This document shows, one piece after another, positions 44,613-55,568 of a stretch of 64,000 nucleotides of DNA; the stretch's first letter is position 1, and the number at the start of each line of letters is the position of its first letter. This DNA is from Aeromonas encheleia. GTDB taxonomy: Bacteria; Pseudomonadota; Gammaproteobacteria; Enterobacterales; Aeromonadaceae. The stretch covers positions 587,501 to 651,500 of the forward strand of contig NZ_LR134376.1 of NCBI RefSeq assembly GCF_900637545.1. Reading direction: 5' to 3'. Position numbers and translations under genes: made by a program. A model generated the notes under the pieces. It did not search any database, was not told the origin of the DNA, and saw nothing but the letters and a program-made list of their open reading frames with translations.

Positions 44613-45403
44613 GGGCTTATCTCGACCTGATGCAGAAGATCCTGGATGAGGGCACGGTCAAGTCCGACCGTACCGGCACCGGCACCGTCTCTCTGTTCGG
44701 TCACCAGATGCGCTTCAATCTGGCCGACGGCTTCCCGCTGGTCACCACCAAGAAGTGCCACCTGCGCTCCATCATTCACGAGCTGCTCTGGTTCCTCAAT
44801 GGCGACACCAACACCGCCTATCTGAAGGAGCACGGGGTCAGCATCTGGGATGAGTGGGCCGACGAGCACGGCGATCTGGGCCCGGTCTATGGCGCCCAGT
44901 GGCGTTCCTGGCCGGCGGCCGATGGCAGCGTCATCGACCAGATCCAACGGGCGGTGGATGACATCAAGCACAACCCGGATTCGCGCCGTATCATCGTCTC
45001 GGCCTGGAACGTGGGCGAGCTGGACAAGATGGCGCTGGCACCCTGCCACGCCTTCTTTCAGTTCTACGTGGCGGACGGCAAGCTCTCCTGCCAGCTCTAC
45101 CAGCGCAGCTGTGACGTCTTCCTCGGGTTGCCGTTCAACATCGCCAGCTACGCCCTGCTGACCCACATGATGGCCCAGCAGTGCGATCTGGCGGTGGGGG
45201 ACTTCGTCTGGACCGGTGGCGACGTGCACCTCTACTCCAACCACATGGAGCAGACCGCTCTGCAGCTCTCCCGCGAGCCGCGCCCCTTGCCGCAGCTGGT
45301 GATCAAACGCAAGCCGGACTCCATCTTCGACTACCAGTTCGAGGATTTCGAGATCCAGGGCTACGATCCCCATCCCGGCATCAAGGCGCCCGTCGCCATC
45401 TGA
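44609..45403 (+). CDS. thyA: Thymidylate synthase
   Basis: Makes dTMP from dUMP with methylene-tetrahydrofolate. The 264-residue protein (same length as E. coli ThyA) has the nucleophile Cys146 in [34 protein letters not shown] and the C-terminal [14 protein letters not shown]. Translationally coupled to lgt by an ATGA overlap; GGAGG lies inside the lgt 3' end. The terminator is at 45488. Confidence 0.98.
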   Translation: MRAYLDLMQKILDEGTVKSDRTGTGTVSLFGHQMRFNLADGFPLVTTKKCHLRSIIHELLWFLNGDTNTAYLKEHGVSIWDEWADEHGDLGPVYGAQWRSWPAADGSVIDQIQRAVDDIKHNPDSRRIIVSAWNVGELDKMALAPCHAFFQFYVADGKLSCQLYQRSCDVFLGLPFNIASYALLTHMMAQQCDLAVGDFVWTGGDVHLYSNHMEQTALQLSREPRPLPQLVIKRKPDSIFDYQFEDFEIQGYDPHPGIKAPVAI

Positions 45404-45487
45404 TCCGGGCTTTCGCGTCGGTGGCGAGCTATTCCCTGAGTGGGAGCGCCATCCGACATCGAGACAGGGTTCGACCGCATCTGTTCG

Positions 45488-45512
45488 AAAGGCGCCTCAG
45501 GGCGCCTTTTTT
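45488..45512 (+). terminator. lgt-thyA terminator
   Basis: AAAGGCGCC-TCAG-GGCGCCTTTTTT. The rest of the 305-bp thyA-nhaA gap is AT-rich from about 45520 on, probably the nhaA promoter area, with a small GCATGT-GAAA-ACATGC hairpin; no gene is seen. Confidence 0.87.
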
Positions 45513-45708
45513 ACGCACCCAATAAAATATTTATGCATTTTCATGAATGGCGAGATGGCTGGGAAAAGGCATGTGAAAACATGCTTATAGCAGATGGCTT
45601 TATTTTTGCCTTCGGTTTTCCCGTTGTTAATGGCAGTTAGAAACGATTTTTCATTGGCTCACTTCGACTCTAGACTGAAAAAAATGCAATATTGTGGACA
45701 GTTAGACC

Positions 45709-46899
45709 ATGAGTGACGTATTCAAAAGATTTCTCAAACTGGAGTCGGCCTCCGGAATAATTCTGATCCTGGCGGCCCTGCTGGCCATTGGCCTGGCCAA
45801 CTCGGCTTTTGCCGAGCACTACCAGGCCTTCCTCAATACCCCGGTGCAGGTGCGCATCGCCGCCCTCGACATCGACAAGCCGCTGTTGCTCTGGATCAAC
45901 GACGGCTTCATGGCGATCTTCTTCCTGCTGGTCGGGCTGGAGGTCAAGCGTGAGATGCTGGAGGGGGCGCTGTCGTCCCGGGTACAGGCGACCTTCCCGG
46001 CCATCGCCGCGGTGGGTGGCATGCTGGCCCCTGCGCTCATCTACGCCTTCTTCAACTACGAAGACGAGGTGACCCGAGCCGGTTGGGCCATCCCGGCCGC
46101 GACCGACATCGCCTTCGCCCTCGGCGTGATGGCGTTGCTGGGCAAGCGGGTGCCGACCAGCCTCAAGGTGTTCCTGCTGGCGCTGGCCATCATGGACGAC
46201 CTGGGGGTCATCATCATCATCGCGCTCTTCTATACCCAGCAACTGTCGCTGACCGCACTGGTGGTCGGCGTCCTGGCGACCCTCACCCTGCTGTGGATGA
46301 ACCGCCGTGGCGAAGACAGGATCGGCCTCTACATGCTGGTCGGTCTGGTGCTCTGGGTGGCGGTGCTCAAGTCCGGCGTCCATGCGACCCTGGCCGGGGT
46401 GGTGGTGGGCTTCATGATCCCGCTCAACGGCAAGCGTTATGCCTCGCCGCTCAAGCACCTGGAGCATTCGCTGCATCCCTGGAGCGCCTACCTGATCCTG
46501 CCGCTGTTTGCTTTCGCCAACGCCGGGGTCTCCCTCGATGGAATAGGCATGTCGGCCCTGCTGAGCCCGGTGCCCCTTGGCATCATGCTGGGGCTGTTCG
46601 TCGGCAAGCCGCTCGGGGTGTTCACCATCAGCTGGCTGGCGGTGAAGCTCGGCATCGCCCAGCTGCCGAACGGGGTCAACTTCAAGCAGATCTTCGCGGT
46701 CAGCATCCTGTGCGGCATCGGCTTCACCATGTCGATGTTCATCGCATCGCTGGCCTTCGAGCACGGCGGATTGGATTACGGCAGCTACTCACGCCTCGGG
46801 ATCCTGGTGGGATCCACCCTGGCGGCCGTGGTCGGTTATCTCGCCCTGCGGATATCGCTGCCCAACCGGGAGGCGGATCAAAGCACGGAGGGGTTATGA
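45709..46899 (+). CDS. nhaA: Na+/H+ antiporter NhaA
   Basis: Inner-membrane antiporter that exports Na+ for two H+, for salt and alkaline-pH tolerance. The 396-residue protein has the cation-binding Asp163-Asp164 in [17 protein letters not shown] and 12 membrane segments. The N-terminus ([23 protein letters not shown]) and [19 protein letters not shown] are standard. The stop overlaps the next gene (ATGA), and nhaR follows, so the three are likely one unit. Confidence 0.96.
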   Translation: MSDVFKRFLKLESASGIILILAALLAIGLANSAFAEHYQAFLNTPVQVRIAALDIDKPLLLWINDGFMAIFFLLVGLEVKREMLEGALSSRVQATFPAIAAVGGMLAPALIYAFFNYEDEVTRAGWAIPAATDIAFALGVMALLGKRVPTSLKVFLLALAIMDDLGVIIIIALFYTQQLSLTALVVGVLATLTLLWMNRRGEDRIGLYMLVGLVLWVAVLKSGVHATLAGVVVGFMIPLNGKRYASPLKHLEHSLHPWSAYLILPLFAFANAGVSLDGIGMSALLSPVPLGIMLGLFVGKPLGVFTISWLAVKLGIAQLPNGVNFKQIFAVSILCGIGFTMSMFIASLAFEHGGLDYGSYSRLGILVGSTLAAVVGYLALRISLPNREADQSTEGL

Positions 46900-47300
46900 G
46901 AAGACTAGGATGGTTGGTCATGCTGGCTAGCCCGGCGCTCTGGGCTAGCAGCCTGGCGGATTGCCAGCAGGATGCGGCATCCAGCAGTTGTTCCGCCTAT
47001 CTCAATGGGGTGGTCGACAGCGCCGTCATGCTGGGTGACCAGCAGGCCAGGGCCCAGTTCGGCGAGACCTTCGCCGAGCGGGCCCTGAGCAGCCGGGCCG
47101 GGGAGCGGGTGAAGAAGTCCCACAAGCGCTACTGCGGGGAGCGGATACCGGACAAGGCGCAGCTCAAACTCCGGTTGCAGACGCAGTTCGCCGCAAACAA
47201 GGTTGACTCGATCAGCGACATGTATGACATTCTGGCGGCTGAACTCAGCTGCTACCGGAGTCCGCCAGCCGCGGGAACCCCAACGGATGTCACACCTTAA
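46896..47300 (+). CDS. Small secreted Cys-rich protein, possibly Rap1a/Tai-like
   Basis: A 134-residue protein I do not recognise from family name. It has an N-terminal signal peptide ([17 protein letters not shown]) and four cysteines in the mature part (23, 32, 80, 119), probably two disulfides, so periplasmic. The pattern [10 protein letters not shown], a mid YC, and the terminal AAELSC are like the Rap1a/Tai immunity-protein fold, but that is an inference. It overlaps nhaA by 4 nt (ATGA) and nhaR by 14 nt, suggesting tight coupling with Na+ homeostasis rather than with an effector. Confidence 0.65.
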   Translation: MRRLGWLVMLASPALWASSLADCQQDAASSSCSAYLNGVVDSAVMLGDQQARAQFGETFAERALSSRAGERVKKSHKRYCGERIPDKAQLKLRLQTQFAANKVDSISDMYDILAAELSCYRSPPAAGTPTDVTP

Positions 47301-48219
47301 TTACAACCACCTTTACTATTTTTGGATGACTCAGAAGAAGGGCTCCGTCACCCAGGCGGCGGAGGCCCTCTTCCTCACTCCCCAGACCGTCACCGGTCAG
47401 ATCAAGCTGCTGGAGCAGCGTCTGGGCGGCAAGCTGCTGATGCGCAAGGGGCGTGCCCTCGAAGCCACCGAGCTCGGTCAGCTGGTGTTCCGCTATGCCG
47501 ACAAGATGTTCAGCCTCTCCTATGAGATGCTGGATATCGTCAATTATCGCAAGGAGAGCCAGATCCTGTTCGACGTCGGCATCGCCGATGCGCTCTCCAA
47601 ACGTCTCGCCAGCCGGGTGCTGCTCTCGGTCATCCCCAACGATGGCTCCATTCACCTGCGCTGCTTCGAATCGACCCACGAGCTGCTGCTCGAACAACTG
47701 AGCGAGCACAAGCTCGACATGATCCTCTCCGATTGCCCGGTGGATTCCAGCCAGCATGCGGGCCTGCTCTCCAAGCGGCTCGGCGGTTGCGGTGTCAGCT
47801 TCTTCTGCAAGGCGCCGCTGCCCGAGAAACCCTTTCCCGCCTGTCTGGAGGAGCGCAAGCTGCTCATCCCCGGTCGTCGCACCGCCATGGGGCGCCAGCT
47901 GACCCAGTGGTTCGAGCAGCAGGGCATCTCTCCCAGCATCCTGGGGGAGTTCGACGATGCGGCGCTGATGAAGGCATTCGGCTTCTTCAATCAGGGTATC
48001 TTCATGGCACCGACCATCTATCGGGAGGAGATCCTGGAGGGGGAGGAGGTGATGCTGCTGGGGGAGACCCAGGATCTGATGGAGGAGTATTACGTCATCT
48101 TCGCCGAGCGGATGATCCAGCATCCGGCGGTGAAGCGGGTATGCGAGAGCGACTTCTCCTTCCTGTTTGCCGGCCAGGAGGATTTCGCGACGATCCAGCC
48201 GGCGACCCTGTCGTTTTAA
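47287..48219 (+). CDS. nhaR: LysR family activator NhaR
   Basis: Na+-responsive activator of nhaA. The 310-residue protein has an N-terminal helix-turn-helix ([48 protein letters not shown]), which matches the NhaR start, and a LysR substrate domain. The ATG at 47287 lies inside the previous gene's last codons; frames upstream have no homology. Its place after nhaA supports the call. Confidence 0.93.
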   Translation: MSHLNYNHLYYFWMTQKKGSVTQAAEALFLTPQTVTGQIKLLEQRLGGKLLMRKGRALEATELGQLVFRYADKMFSLSYEMLDIVNYRKESQILFDVGIADALSKRLASRVLLSVIPNDGSIHLRCFESTHELLLEQLSEHKLDMILSDCPVDSSQHAGLLSKRLGGCGVSFFCKAPLPEKPFPACLEERKLLIPGRRTAMGRQLTQWFEQQGISPSILGEFDDAALMKAFGFFNQGIFMAPTIYREEILEGEEVMLLGETQDLMEEYYVIFAERMIQHPAVKRVCESDFSFLFAGQEDFATIQPATLSF

Positions 48220-48268
48220 ATGGAAGGGGCAGGGGGTATGATCCTTGCCTCGCATGAGGGGAGATGAG

Positions 48269-48571
48269 ATGCAACTGGAAGAGATGGCGGCGAATGCTGG
48301 GCGTGCGGTGGCCTTGCTCAAGGCGCTGGCCAATGAACGACGGCTGTTTATCCTGTGTCAGTTGCTGGAGCGGGAGTTGTCGGTGGGGGAGCTCAACGAG
48401 CGGCTCGGTCTGAGTCAGTCGGCCCTGTCACAACATCTGGCGTTGCTGCGGCGAGATGAGCTGGTGGCGACGCGAAAAGAGGCCAAGACGGTCTACTATT
48501 CGCTGCGCAGCCATGAGGTGCGGGAGTTGATAGGTTTGCTGCACCGGCTTTACTGCAGCGCAGATAAATAA
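48269..48571 (+). CDS. ArsR family regulator with a BigR/YgaV-like cysteine pair
   Basis: A 100-residue winged-helix regulator: ANERRLFILCQLLERELSVGELNERLGLSQSALSQHLALLRRDELVATRKEAKTVYYSL. It lacks the metal-binding ELCVCDL of arsenic/cadmium sensors (ELSVGEL here). Instead it has just two cysteines, Cys30 (LFILCQL) and Cys96 (LYCSADK), the pair that forms the persulfide/oxidant switch in BigR, SqrR and YgaV. The ATG at 48269 has GGGAGA upstream. It follows nhaR on the same strand; no sulfur gene is adjacent, so the target is unknown. Confidence 0.82.
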   Translation: MQLEEMAANAGRAVALLKALANERRLFILCQLLERELSVGELNERLGLSQSALSQHLALLRRDELVATRKEAKTVYYSLRSHEVRELIGLLHRLYCSADK

Positions 48572-48596
48572 AAAACCGGCACTAGGCCGGTTTTTT
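48569..48596. terminator. Bidirectional terminator arsR-like gene/rpsT
   Basis: AAAAAACCGGC-ACTAG-GCCGGTTTTTT between convergent genes. Confidence 0.9.
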
Positions 48597-48619
48597 GAGC
48601 TTTATTCAGCCGAAGCTGA

Positions 48620-48883
48620 TTAAGCCATAGCTTTGATCTGGGCAGACAGGCGGCTCTTGTGACGAGCAGCTTTGTTCTTGTGGATCAGGCCTTTGGTAGC
48701 CATGCGATCCATGATCGGCTGAGCGGTAGCGAAAGCAGCAACGGCAGCAGCTTTGTCGCCAGAAGCGATTGCAGCAATTACTTTCTTCAGATAGGTACGG
48801 GTCATGGAACGACGGCTGGCGTTGTGTTGACGACGTTTCTCTGATTGAATCGCGCGCTTCTTAGCAGATTTGATATTAGCCAA
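48620..48883 (-). CDS. rpsT: 30S ribosomal protein S20
   Basis: An 87-residue basic protein: [39 protein letters not shown]..., ending [23 protein letters not shown]. Divergent from murJ, as in E. coli. The 191-bp gap holds the two promoters; nothing else is seen there. Confidence 0.98.
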   Translation of the reverse strand: MANIKSAKKRAIQSEKRRQHNASRRSMTRTYLKKVIAAIASGDKAAAVAAFATAQPIMDRMATKGLIHKNKAARHKSRLSAQIKAMA

Positions 48884-49074
48884 GGTAAAACTCCTAAAAC
48901 TGTCTTAGCGAGTGTATTGAAAAGGCCCGGAAATATGCCTTCTCAACCACATATTGTCAAATGATTTGTGCAAATAAACACCGCCCCCCGGTGGTGTGTC
49001 AGTTGGGAGGCGGTTAAACTGTCGGCCGATTCTAGCAGCATTCTTTCCATTCTGACAGTTCCAGAGGCCTCGTC

Positions 49075-50643
49075 TTGAGTAAGAAATTGATCAAATCTGG
49101 CATGATAGTGTCCGCAATGACGCTGGTGTCCCGTGTGATGGGCTTGGTGCGCGATGTGGTCATCGCCAATCTGCTCGGCGCCGGGGTGGCCGCAGACGTC
49201 TTCTTCTTTGCCAACCGCATTCCCAACTTCCTGCGTCGACTGTTCGCCGAGGGGGCATTCAACCAGGCCTTCGTACCGGTGATGACCGAGTACAAGAAAA
49301 ATGGCGACGAGCAGGCGGTGCGCGATCTGCTGGCCGCGGTGGCGGGCACGCTCGGCGGCATCGTCACCATAGTCACCCTGCTCGGCGTGCTGGGCTCGGG
49401 CGTGCTGACGGCCCTGTTTGGCTGGGGCTGGTTCTGGGACTGGCTGCACGGCGGCCCGGCGGCCGAGAAGTTCGAGCTGGCCAGCCTGATGCTGAAGATA
49501 ACCTTCCCCTATCTCTGGTTCATCACCTTCACCGCCATGGCGGGAGCCATCCTCAACACCTTCGGCCGTTTTGCCGTCTCCTCCTTCACGCCGGTGTTCC
49601 TCAACCTCACCATGATTGCGGCGGCCTGGTGGATTGCCCCGCTGCTGGAGCGGCCCGAGATCGCGCTGGCGATCGGGGTCTTCCTCGGCGGCCTGGTGCA
49701 GTTCCTGTTCCAGTATCCCTTCCTGCGTCAGATCAACATGCTGGTGTGGCCCAAGTGGGGTTGGCACCATCCCGGGGTGGTCAAGATCCGCACCCTGATG
49801 ATCCCGGCACTGTTCGGCGTCTCGGTCAGCCAGATCAACTTGCTGATCAACACCATGCTGGCCTCCTTCCTGGCGACCGGCGCCATCAGCTACCTCTATT
49901 ACTCGGATCGGCTGCTGGAGTTCCCCCTCGGCCTGTTTGCGGTGGCCATCAGCACCGTGATCCTGCCGGCACTGGCCAAGAAGCACGTGGATGCGGAGTC
50001 GGCCGATTTCTCCCGCACCATGGACTGGGGGGTACGGATGGTGATGCTGCTCGGCCTGCCCGCCATGGTGGGGATCGCCGTACTGCGTGAGCCCATCCTG
50101 CGGGTGCTGTTCATGCGTGGTGAGTTCGGCCTGCACGAGGTCAGCATGTCCAGCGCCAGCCTGCTGGCCTCCACCACTGGGCTGCTCTCCTTGATGCTGA
50201 TCAAGGTGCTGGCGCCGGGCTACTACGCCCGCCAGGACACCAAGACCCCGGTGCGGATCGGGGTGATGTCCATGATCGCCAACATGGTGTGCAACCTCAT
50301 CTTCATCTTCCCGCTCGGTTATGTGGGGCTGGCGCTGTCGACGGCCTGCTCCGGCACCCTGAACGCGGCCCTGCTGTTCAAGGGGCTCTATCAGCAGAAT
50401 GTCTACCGGCCATCCCGCCATACCGGGGTGTTCTGTCTCAAGCTGCTGGTGGCGACCCTGGCGATGGGGGGGATGCTTGGCTATCTGTCACCGGATCTCG
50501 CCCAATGGGGCGCCTGGAGCATGGGCAAGGCCAGCCTGGAGCTGACCCTGCTGCTCTGCATGGGGGGCGGTCTGTACGGGATCATCTTGCTGGCGCTCGG
50601 CATTCGACCGAGGCACCTGAAATCGGGTCAGCAACAGGAGTGA
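49075..50643 (+). CDS. murJ: Lipid II flippase MurJ (MviN)
   Basis: Flips lipid II across the inner membrane for cell-wall synthesis. The 522-residue protein has 14 or so membrane segments. Signatures are SRVMGLVRDVVIANLLGAGVAADVFFFANRIPNFLRRLFAEGAFNQAFVPV and YYARQDTKTPVRIGVMSMI. The start is a TTG (MSKKLIKSGMIVS) with AGAGG upstream. It lies upstream of ribF on the same strand. Confidence 0.96.
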   Translation: MSKKLIKSGMIVSAMTLVSRVMGLVRDVVIANLLGAGVAADVFFFANRIPNFLRRLFAEGAFNQAFVPVMTEYKKNGDEQAVRDLLAAVAGTLGGIVTIVTLLGVLGSGVLTALFGWGWFWDWLHGGPAAEKFELASLMLKITFPYLWFITFTAMAGAILNTFGRFAVSSFTPVFLNLTMIAAAWWIAPLLERPEIALAIGVFLGGLVQFLFQYPFLRQINMLVWPKWGWHHPGVVKIRTLMIPALFGVSVSQINLLINTMLASFLATGAISYLYYSDRLLEFPLGLFAVAISTVILPALAKKHVDAESADFSRTMDWGVRMVMLLGLPAMVGIAVLREPILRVLFMRGEFGLHEVSMSSASLLASTTGLLSLMLIKVLAPGYYARQDTKTPVRIGVMSMIANMVCNLIFIFPLGYVGLALSTACSGTLNAALLFKGLYQQNVYRPSRHTGVFCLKLLVATLAMGGMLGYLSPDLAQWGAWSMGKASLELTLLLCMGGGLYGIILLALGIRPRHLKSGQQQE

Positions 50644-50783
50644 TCCTGCTGCACGCCATGGGATCGCCCCGATGGCGTTCGGGATCCGGGCCAGATAGCT
50701 GAAATCGGGCCATGAGGGCTGACCCTGCCTGCTGCCTGATATATAATCCGCCGATTTCCATGGCAGCAACGCACAAGGCACTG

Positions 50784-51758
50784 ATGGAGCTTATTCGCGG
50801 CATTCACAATATCCAGCCCCGTCATCGGGGCTGCGTATTGACCATAGGCAACTTCGATGGGGTTCATCAGGGGCACCATGCGGTGCTGGCTCGGCTGCAG
50901 GAAAAAGCCGCCCAACTCGGTCTGCCCGCCTGCGTCATGCTGTTCGAGCCGCAGCCGCTTGAGCTGTTTGCCGGTGATGCCGCACCGGCCCGCCTCAGCC
51001 GCTGGCGAGAGAAGTATGAAGCCCTCAAGGGCATGCGGATCGATCGCATGCTCTGCGTCCGCTTCACCCACCGCTTCGCCGAACAGGCGGCCAGCACCTT
51101 CATCGAGCAACTGCTGGTGGAGAAGCTCGGTGTGCACTACCTGGTGGTGGGGGACGATTTTCGCTTCGGCAAGGGGCGGGAGGGGGACTTCCAGCTGCTG
51201 GAGGCGGCGGGGCGGCGTTTCGGTTTCGAGGTGATCAGCACCCAGAGTTTCCAGATCGAACGCCAGCGGATCAGCAGCACGCTAGTGCGCGAGGCGTTGA
51301 AAGCGGGCCGGATGGCGGAGGTGGAGCTGATGCTTGGCCGCCCCTACGCCATCAGTGGTCGGGTGGCCCACGGCGACAAGCTGGGGCGCACCATAGGTTT
51401 TCCTACCGCCAATCTCGCGCTCAAACGGCAGGTGATCCCGGTCGGTGGCGTGTTCGCGGTGGAAGTGTTATGTTCCGGCAAGACCTTCCCCGGTGTCGCC
51501 AATGTGGGCGTACGGCCGACCTTGAGCGGTACGCAAGCCAGATTGGAAGTACATCTATTTGATTTTTCTGGTGATCTATATGGTCAGCAGGTCAAGGTGC
51601 TGCTTCGCCACAAGCTGCGCGAAGAGCAGAAATTTGCCTCTTTCACCGCCTTGAAAGAGCAGATCGAACGAGATGCCCTGGCGGCCCGAGCCTGGTTCGG
51701 GCTGCCACCATTCAATTTACCCAGCACTCTTTTAGAAAAGAAGGGAACCCAGGACTGA
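50784..51758 (+). CDS. ribF: Bifunctional riboflavin kinase/FAD synthetase RibF
   Basis: Makes FMN and FAD. The 324-residue protein has the nucleotidyltransferase motif [16 protein letters not shown] near the N-terminus, the [13 protein letters not shown] block, and the C-terminal kinase with [14 protein letters not shown] and [11 protein letters not shown]. The ATG at 50784 ([10 protein letters not shown]) has AAGG upstream. The stop shares its last base with the ileS start (TGATG). Confidence 0.95.
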   Translation: MELIRGIHNIQPRHRGCVLTIGNFDGVHQGHHAVLARLQEKAAQLGLPACVMLFEPQPLELFAGDAAPARLSRWREKYEALKGMRIDRMLCVRFTHRFAEQAASTFIEQLLVEKLGVHYLVVGDDFRFGKGREGDFQLLEAAGRRFGFEVISTQSFQIERQRISSTLVREALKAGRMAEVELMLGRPYAISGRVAHGDKLGRTIGFPTANLALKRQVIPVGGVFAVEVLCSGKTFPGVANVGVRPTLSGTQARLEVHLFDFSGDLYGQQVKVLLRHKLREEQKFASFTALKEQIERDALAARAWFGLPPFNLPSTLLEKKGTQD

Positions 51759-54619
51759 TGAGCGACTATAAACACACCCTGAATCTGCCGGAAACCGAGT
51801 TTCCGATGCGTGGCGATCTGGCCAAACGCGAACCCAACATGCTGAAGCGTTGGTACGATCAGGACCTTTACGGCGCCATTCGCCGCGCCAAAGCGGGTCA
51901 GCCTTCTTTCATTCTGCACGACGGTCCTCCCTATGCGAATGGCAGCATTCACATCGGTCACTCGGTCAACAAGATCCTCAAAGACATCATCATCAAGTCC
52001 AAGGGCCTCTCCGGTTTCGATTCCCCCTATGTGCCGGGCTGGGATTGTCATGGTCTGCCCATTGAGCTTAAGGTCGAGGGGCTCGTCGGCAAGCCTGGTG
52101 TGAAGGTGTCTGCCGCCGAATTCCGCGCCGAGTGCCGCAAATATGCCAAGACCCAGATAGAAGCACAGAAGACCGACTTCATCCGTCTGGGCGTGCTGGG
52201 TGACTGGGACAAACCTTACCTGACCATGGACTTTGGCACAGAGGCGAACATCATTCGCTCCATGGCCAAGATCGTCGAGAACGGCCACCTGCACAAGGGC
52301 TCCAAGCCGGTGCACTGGTGTACCGACTGTGGCTCCGCCCTGGCCGAAGCCGAGGTGGAGTATTACGACAAGAACTCCCCCTCCATCGACGTGCGCTTCA
52401 AGGCCGTCGACGAGGCCGCGGTTGCCGCCAAGTTTGATTGCGCCGAGGGCCACACCGGCCGCGGCCCGCTCTCCGTGGTGATCTGGACCACCACCCCCTG
52501 GACCCTGCCAGCCAACCGTGCCGTCGCCCTGAACGCGGATCTGGACTACGCCCTGGTGCAGGTCGACGGGGACAATCCCGAGCGCCTGATCCTGGCCGCC
52601 GATCTGGTCAAGGACGTGATGGACCGTGCCGGCTTCGATCAGTTCCACAACCTGGGCTATGCCAAGGGTGCGGCACTCGATCTGCTGCGCTTCCACCACC
52701 CCTTCTACAACTTCGATGTGCCCATCGTCCTGGGTGAGCACGTCACCCTGGATGCCGGTACCGGCGCGGTACACACCGCCCCTGGCCACGGCCAGGAAGA
52801 CTTCGTGGTCGGCCAGAAATACGGCCTGGAAGTGGCTAACCCGGTGGGCAGCAACGGCGTTTACCTGCCGGATACCGAGCTGTTCGCCGGCCAGCACGTA
52901 TTCAAGGCCAATGCCTCCGTCGTCGAGGTGTTGACCGAGCGCGGTGCCCTGCTGCACCACAAGGTGTTCAACCACTCCTATCCGCATTGCTGGCGTCACA
53001 AGACCCCCATCATCTTCCGTGCCACCCCGCAGTGGTTCATCAGCATGGAGCAGAAGGGGCTGCGCAAGCAGGCTCTTGCCGAGATCGAGCGTATCGAGAC
53101 CGATGGCATCGCCCAGCACGGCCAGAGCGGCTGGGTGCCGGCCTGGGGAAAGAACCGCATCCAGGCCATGGTCGAGAACCGCCCCGACTGGTGTATCTCC
53201 CGTCAGCGCACCTGGGGTGTACCCATCTCCCTGTTCGTTCACAAGGAGACTCAGCAGCTGCACCCGGAATCCGTGCGCCTGATGCACGAAGTCGCCAAGC
53301 GGGTCGAGCAGTCTGGTATCCAGGCCTGGTGGGATCTGGACAAGTCTGACCTGCTCGGTGCCGACGCCGACCTGTACGACAAGGTGCCCGATACCCTGGA
53401 CGTCTGGTTCGACTCAGGTTCGACCCACTCCTCAGTGGTGGATGCGCGTCCCGAGTTCAACGGCAAGTCGGCCGACATGTATCTGGAAGGCTCCGACCAG
53501 CACCGTGGCTGGTTCATGTCCTCCCTGATGATCGGCGTGGCCATGAAGAATAAGGCCCCCTACAACCAGGTGCTGACCCATGGCTTCACCGTCGATGGTC
53601 AGGGCCGCAAGATGTCCAAGTCCATCGGCAACGTGGTCAGCCCGCAGGATGTGATGAACAAGCTCGGCGCCGATATCCTGCGTCTGTGGGTTGCCAGCAC
53701 CGACTACACCGGCGAGATGACCGTCTCCGACGAGATCCTCAAGCGCTCCGCCGACGCCTATCGTCGCATCCGCAACACCGCCCGCTTCCTGCTGGCGAAC
53801 CTGAACGGCTTCAATCCGGCGACCGACATGGTGGCTCCGGCTGACATGGTGGTGGTGGATCGTTGGGCCGTGGGTCGTGCCAAGGCGGTACAGGCCGAGA
53901 TCGTGACCGCGTTCGACGAGTACAACTTCCACGGTGTGACCCAGAAGCTGATGCAGTTCTGCTCCATCGAGATGGGCTCCTTCTACCTGGACGTGATCAA
54001 GGACCGTCAGTACACCGCCAAGGCCGACAGCCTGGCCCGTCGCTCCTGCCAGACCGCGCTCTATCACATCGTCGAGGCCATGGTGCGCTGGATGGCGCCG
54101 ATCATGAGCTTCACCGCCGACGAGATCTGGGCCCTGCTGCCGGGCGAGCGCGGTGAGTTCGTGTTCACCGAAGAGTGGTATGACGGCCTGTTCGGGCTGG
54201 ATGCTGGCGAGCAGATGGGCGATGCCTTCTGGGCCGAGATCCTGACCGTGCGGGGTGAGGTCAACAAGGCGCTGGAAGCGGCCCGTGGCGAGAAGCGCAT
54301 CGGCGGCTCCCTGCAGGCCGAACTGACCCTGTTCGCCAAACCGGCACTGGCTGAGCGCCTGAATGCCCTGGCCGATGAGCTGCGCTTCGTGCTGCTCACC
54401 TCCAAGGCCAAGGTGGTGGTCGCTGATGCTGCGCCCGAAGGCTCCGTCGCCACCGAGCGCGACGATCTGTGGCTGAGCGTGGCTCAGTCTGCCGCCGCCA
54501 AGTGCGATCGTTGCTGGCACCATGTGGAAGACGTGGGTACCATCGCCGGTCACGAAGAGATCTGTGGCCGCTGCGTCACCAACGTTGAGGGTGACGGCGA
54601 AACGCGTCAATTTGCCTGA
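51758..54619 (+). CDS. ileS: Isoleucyl-tRNA synthetase
   Basis: Class I synthetase that charges isoleucine tRNA. The 953-residue protein has [13 protein letters not shown] with HIGH (65-68), the KMSKS loop at about 618-622, the CP1 editing domain between them ([12 protein letters not shown]), and a C-terminal zinc site CDRCW...CGRC. It overlaps ribF and lspA by one base each; the ribF-ileS-lspA-fkpB-ispH order is the classic one. Confidence 0.98.
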   Translation: MSDYKHTLNLPETEFPMRGDLAKREPNMLKRWYDQDLYGAIRRAKAGQPSFILHDGPPYANGSIHIGHSVNKILKDIIIKSKGLSGFDSPYVPGWDCHGLPIELKVEGLVGKPGVKVSAAEFRAECRKYAKTQIEAQKTDFIRLGVLGDWDKPYLTMDFGTEANIIRSMAKIVENGHLHKGSKPVHWCTDCGSALAEAEVEYYDKNSPSIDVRFKAVDEAAVAAKFDCAEGHTGRGPLSVVIWTTTPWTLPANRAVALNADLDYALVQVDGDNPERLILAADLVKDVMDRAGFDQFHNLGYAKGAALDLLRFHHPFYNFDVPIVLGEHVTLDAGTGAVHTAPGHGQEDFVVGQKYGLEVANPVGSNGVYLPDTELFAGQHVFKANASVVEVLTERGALLHHKVFNHSYPHCWRHKTPIIFRATPQWFISMEQKGLRKQALAEIERIETDGIAQHGQSGWVPAWGKNRIQAMVENRPDWCISRQRTWGVPISLFVHKETQQLHPESVRLMHEVAKRVEQSGIQAWWDLDKSDLLGADADLYDKVPDTLDVWFDSGSTHSSVVDARPEFNGKSADMYLEGSDQHRGWFMSSLMIGVAMKNKAPYNQVLTHGFTVDGQGRKMSKSIGNVVSPQDVMNKLGADILRLWVASTDYTGEMTVSDEILKRSADAYRRIRNTARFLLANLNGFNPATDMVAPADMVVVDRWAVGRAKAVQAEIVTAFDEYNFHGVTQKLMQFCSIEMGSFYLDVIKDRQYTAKADSLARRSCQTALYHIVEAMVRWMAPIMSFTADEIWALLPGERGEFVFTEEWYDGLFGLDAGEQMGDAFWAEILTVRGEVNKALEAARGEKRIGGSLQAELTLFAKPALAERLNALADELRFVLLTSKAKVVVADAAPEGSVATERDDLWLSVAQSAAAKCDRCWHHVEDVGTIAGHEEICGRCVTNVEGDGETRQFA

Positions 54620-55119
54620 TGAACATGACACATAACAAGAGCGGCCTGCGTTGGCTGTGGCTGGCGGTGCTGGCATTCGTACTGGACCAGGCGAGCAAGC
54701 TCGCCGTAGTCAAGCTGCTGCCGTTTGGCTACCCGGGGGTGGAGATCACCCCCTTCTTTAACTTGGTGCACGTCTACAACAAGGGGGCGGCGTTCAGCTT
54801 CCTGGCCGATCAGGGGGGCTGGCAGCGCTGGTTCTTCGCGGTGCTGGCGTTCGCCATCTGCGGTCTGCTGATCCATTGGCTGCGCAAGCAGTCGGTGACC
54901 CAGCGTTGGAGCGGCATCGCCTACTCCCTGATCATCGGCGGCGCGCTCGGCAACGTGTTCGATCGGCTGGTACTGGGCCACGTGGTCGATTTCCTCGACT
55001 TCTACTGGCAGCGCTCCCATTGGCCGGCGTTCAACCTGGCCGACAGCTTCATCTTCATCGGCGCCGCCATGATAGTGCTGGAAGGCTTCCGCTCCGAGAA
55101 GCAGAAGGAGGCGGCATGA
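54619..55119 (+). CDS. lspA: Lipoprotein signal peptidase LspA
   Basis: Type II signal peptidase in the inner membrane; cleaves prolipoproteins after Lgt action. The 166-residue protein has four membrane segments, VLDQASKLAVVKLL, YNKGAAFSFLAD and the catalytic aspartates in GGALGNVFDRLVLGHVVDFLDF. The ATGA overlap with fkpB is at 55116. The partner enzyme Lgt is encoded 11 kb upstream. Confidence 0.96.
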   Translation: MNMTHNKSGLRWLWLAVLAFVLDQASKLAVVKLLPFGYPGVEITPFFNLVHVYNKGAAFSFLADQGGWQRWFFAVLAFAICGLLIHWLRKQSVTQRWSGIAYSLIIGGALGNVFDRLVLGHVVDFLDFYWQRSHWPAFNLADSFIFIGAAMIVLEGFRSEKQKEAA

Positions 55120-55568
55120 GCCAGCTGATTACTGCTGACAGCAGCGTGCTGTTCCACTTTTCCATCAAGCTGGAAGATGGCTCTGTGGCCGACAGCACGG
55201 CGTTGCACGGCAAGCCGGCCCGTCTGCGGATGGGTGACGGCAGCCTGACGGATAGCTTCGAGCAGTGCCTGCTGGGGCTGCAACAGGGGGAGGCCAAGAG
55301 CTTCACCCTGAGCCCGGAACAGGCCTTCGGCCTCTCCAACCCGGACAACATCTACCATCTTGACCGTGCCAAGTTCGGTGCCGATGTGGAGCCCAAGATC
55401 GGTACCATCATCGTCTTCGACCAGCCCAATGGCAGCGAGCTGCCCGGCATCATCCGGGCGGTGGAAGGCATGTCGGTGACGGTCGATTTCAACCATCCCC
55501 TGGCCGGCCATACCGTCACCTTCGAGGTGGAGATCCTGGCCGTCGATGACGAGGAGAAGGTGCACTGA
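55116..55568 (+). CDS. fkpB: FKBP-type peptidyl-prolyl isomerase FkpB (SlpA)
   Basis: A 150-residue SlyD-like isomerase/chaperone: [20 protein letters not shown], then [32 protein letters not shown], the insert-in-flap region, and [20 protein letters not shown]. It lacks the metal-binding His-rich tail of SlyD. Coupled to lspA (ATGA) and ispH (TGATG) in the classic order. Confidence 0.94.
   Translation: MSQLITADSSVLFHFSIKLEDGSVADSTALHGKPARLRMGDGSLTDSFEQCLLGLQQGEAKSFTLSPEQAFGLSNPDNIYHLDRAKFGADVEPKIGTIIVFDQPNGSELPGIIRAVEGMSVTVDFNHPLAGHTVTFEVEILAVDDEEKVH

Noticed and set aside
45440..45640. 66-codon frame between thyA and nhaA
   Set aside because: It runs through the thyA terminator and lacks a ribosome-binding site.
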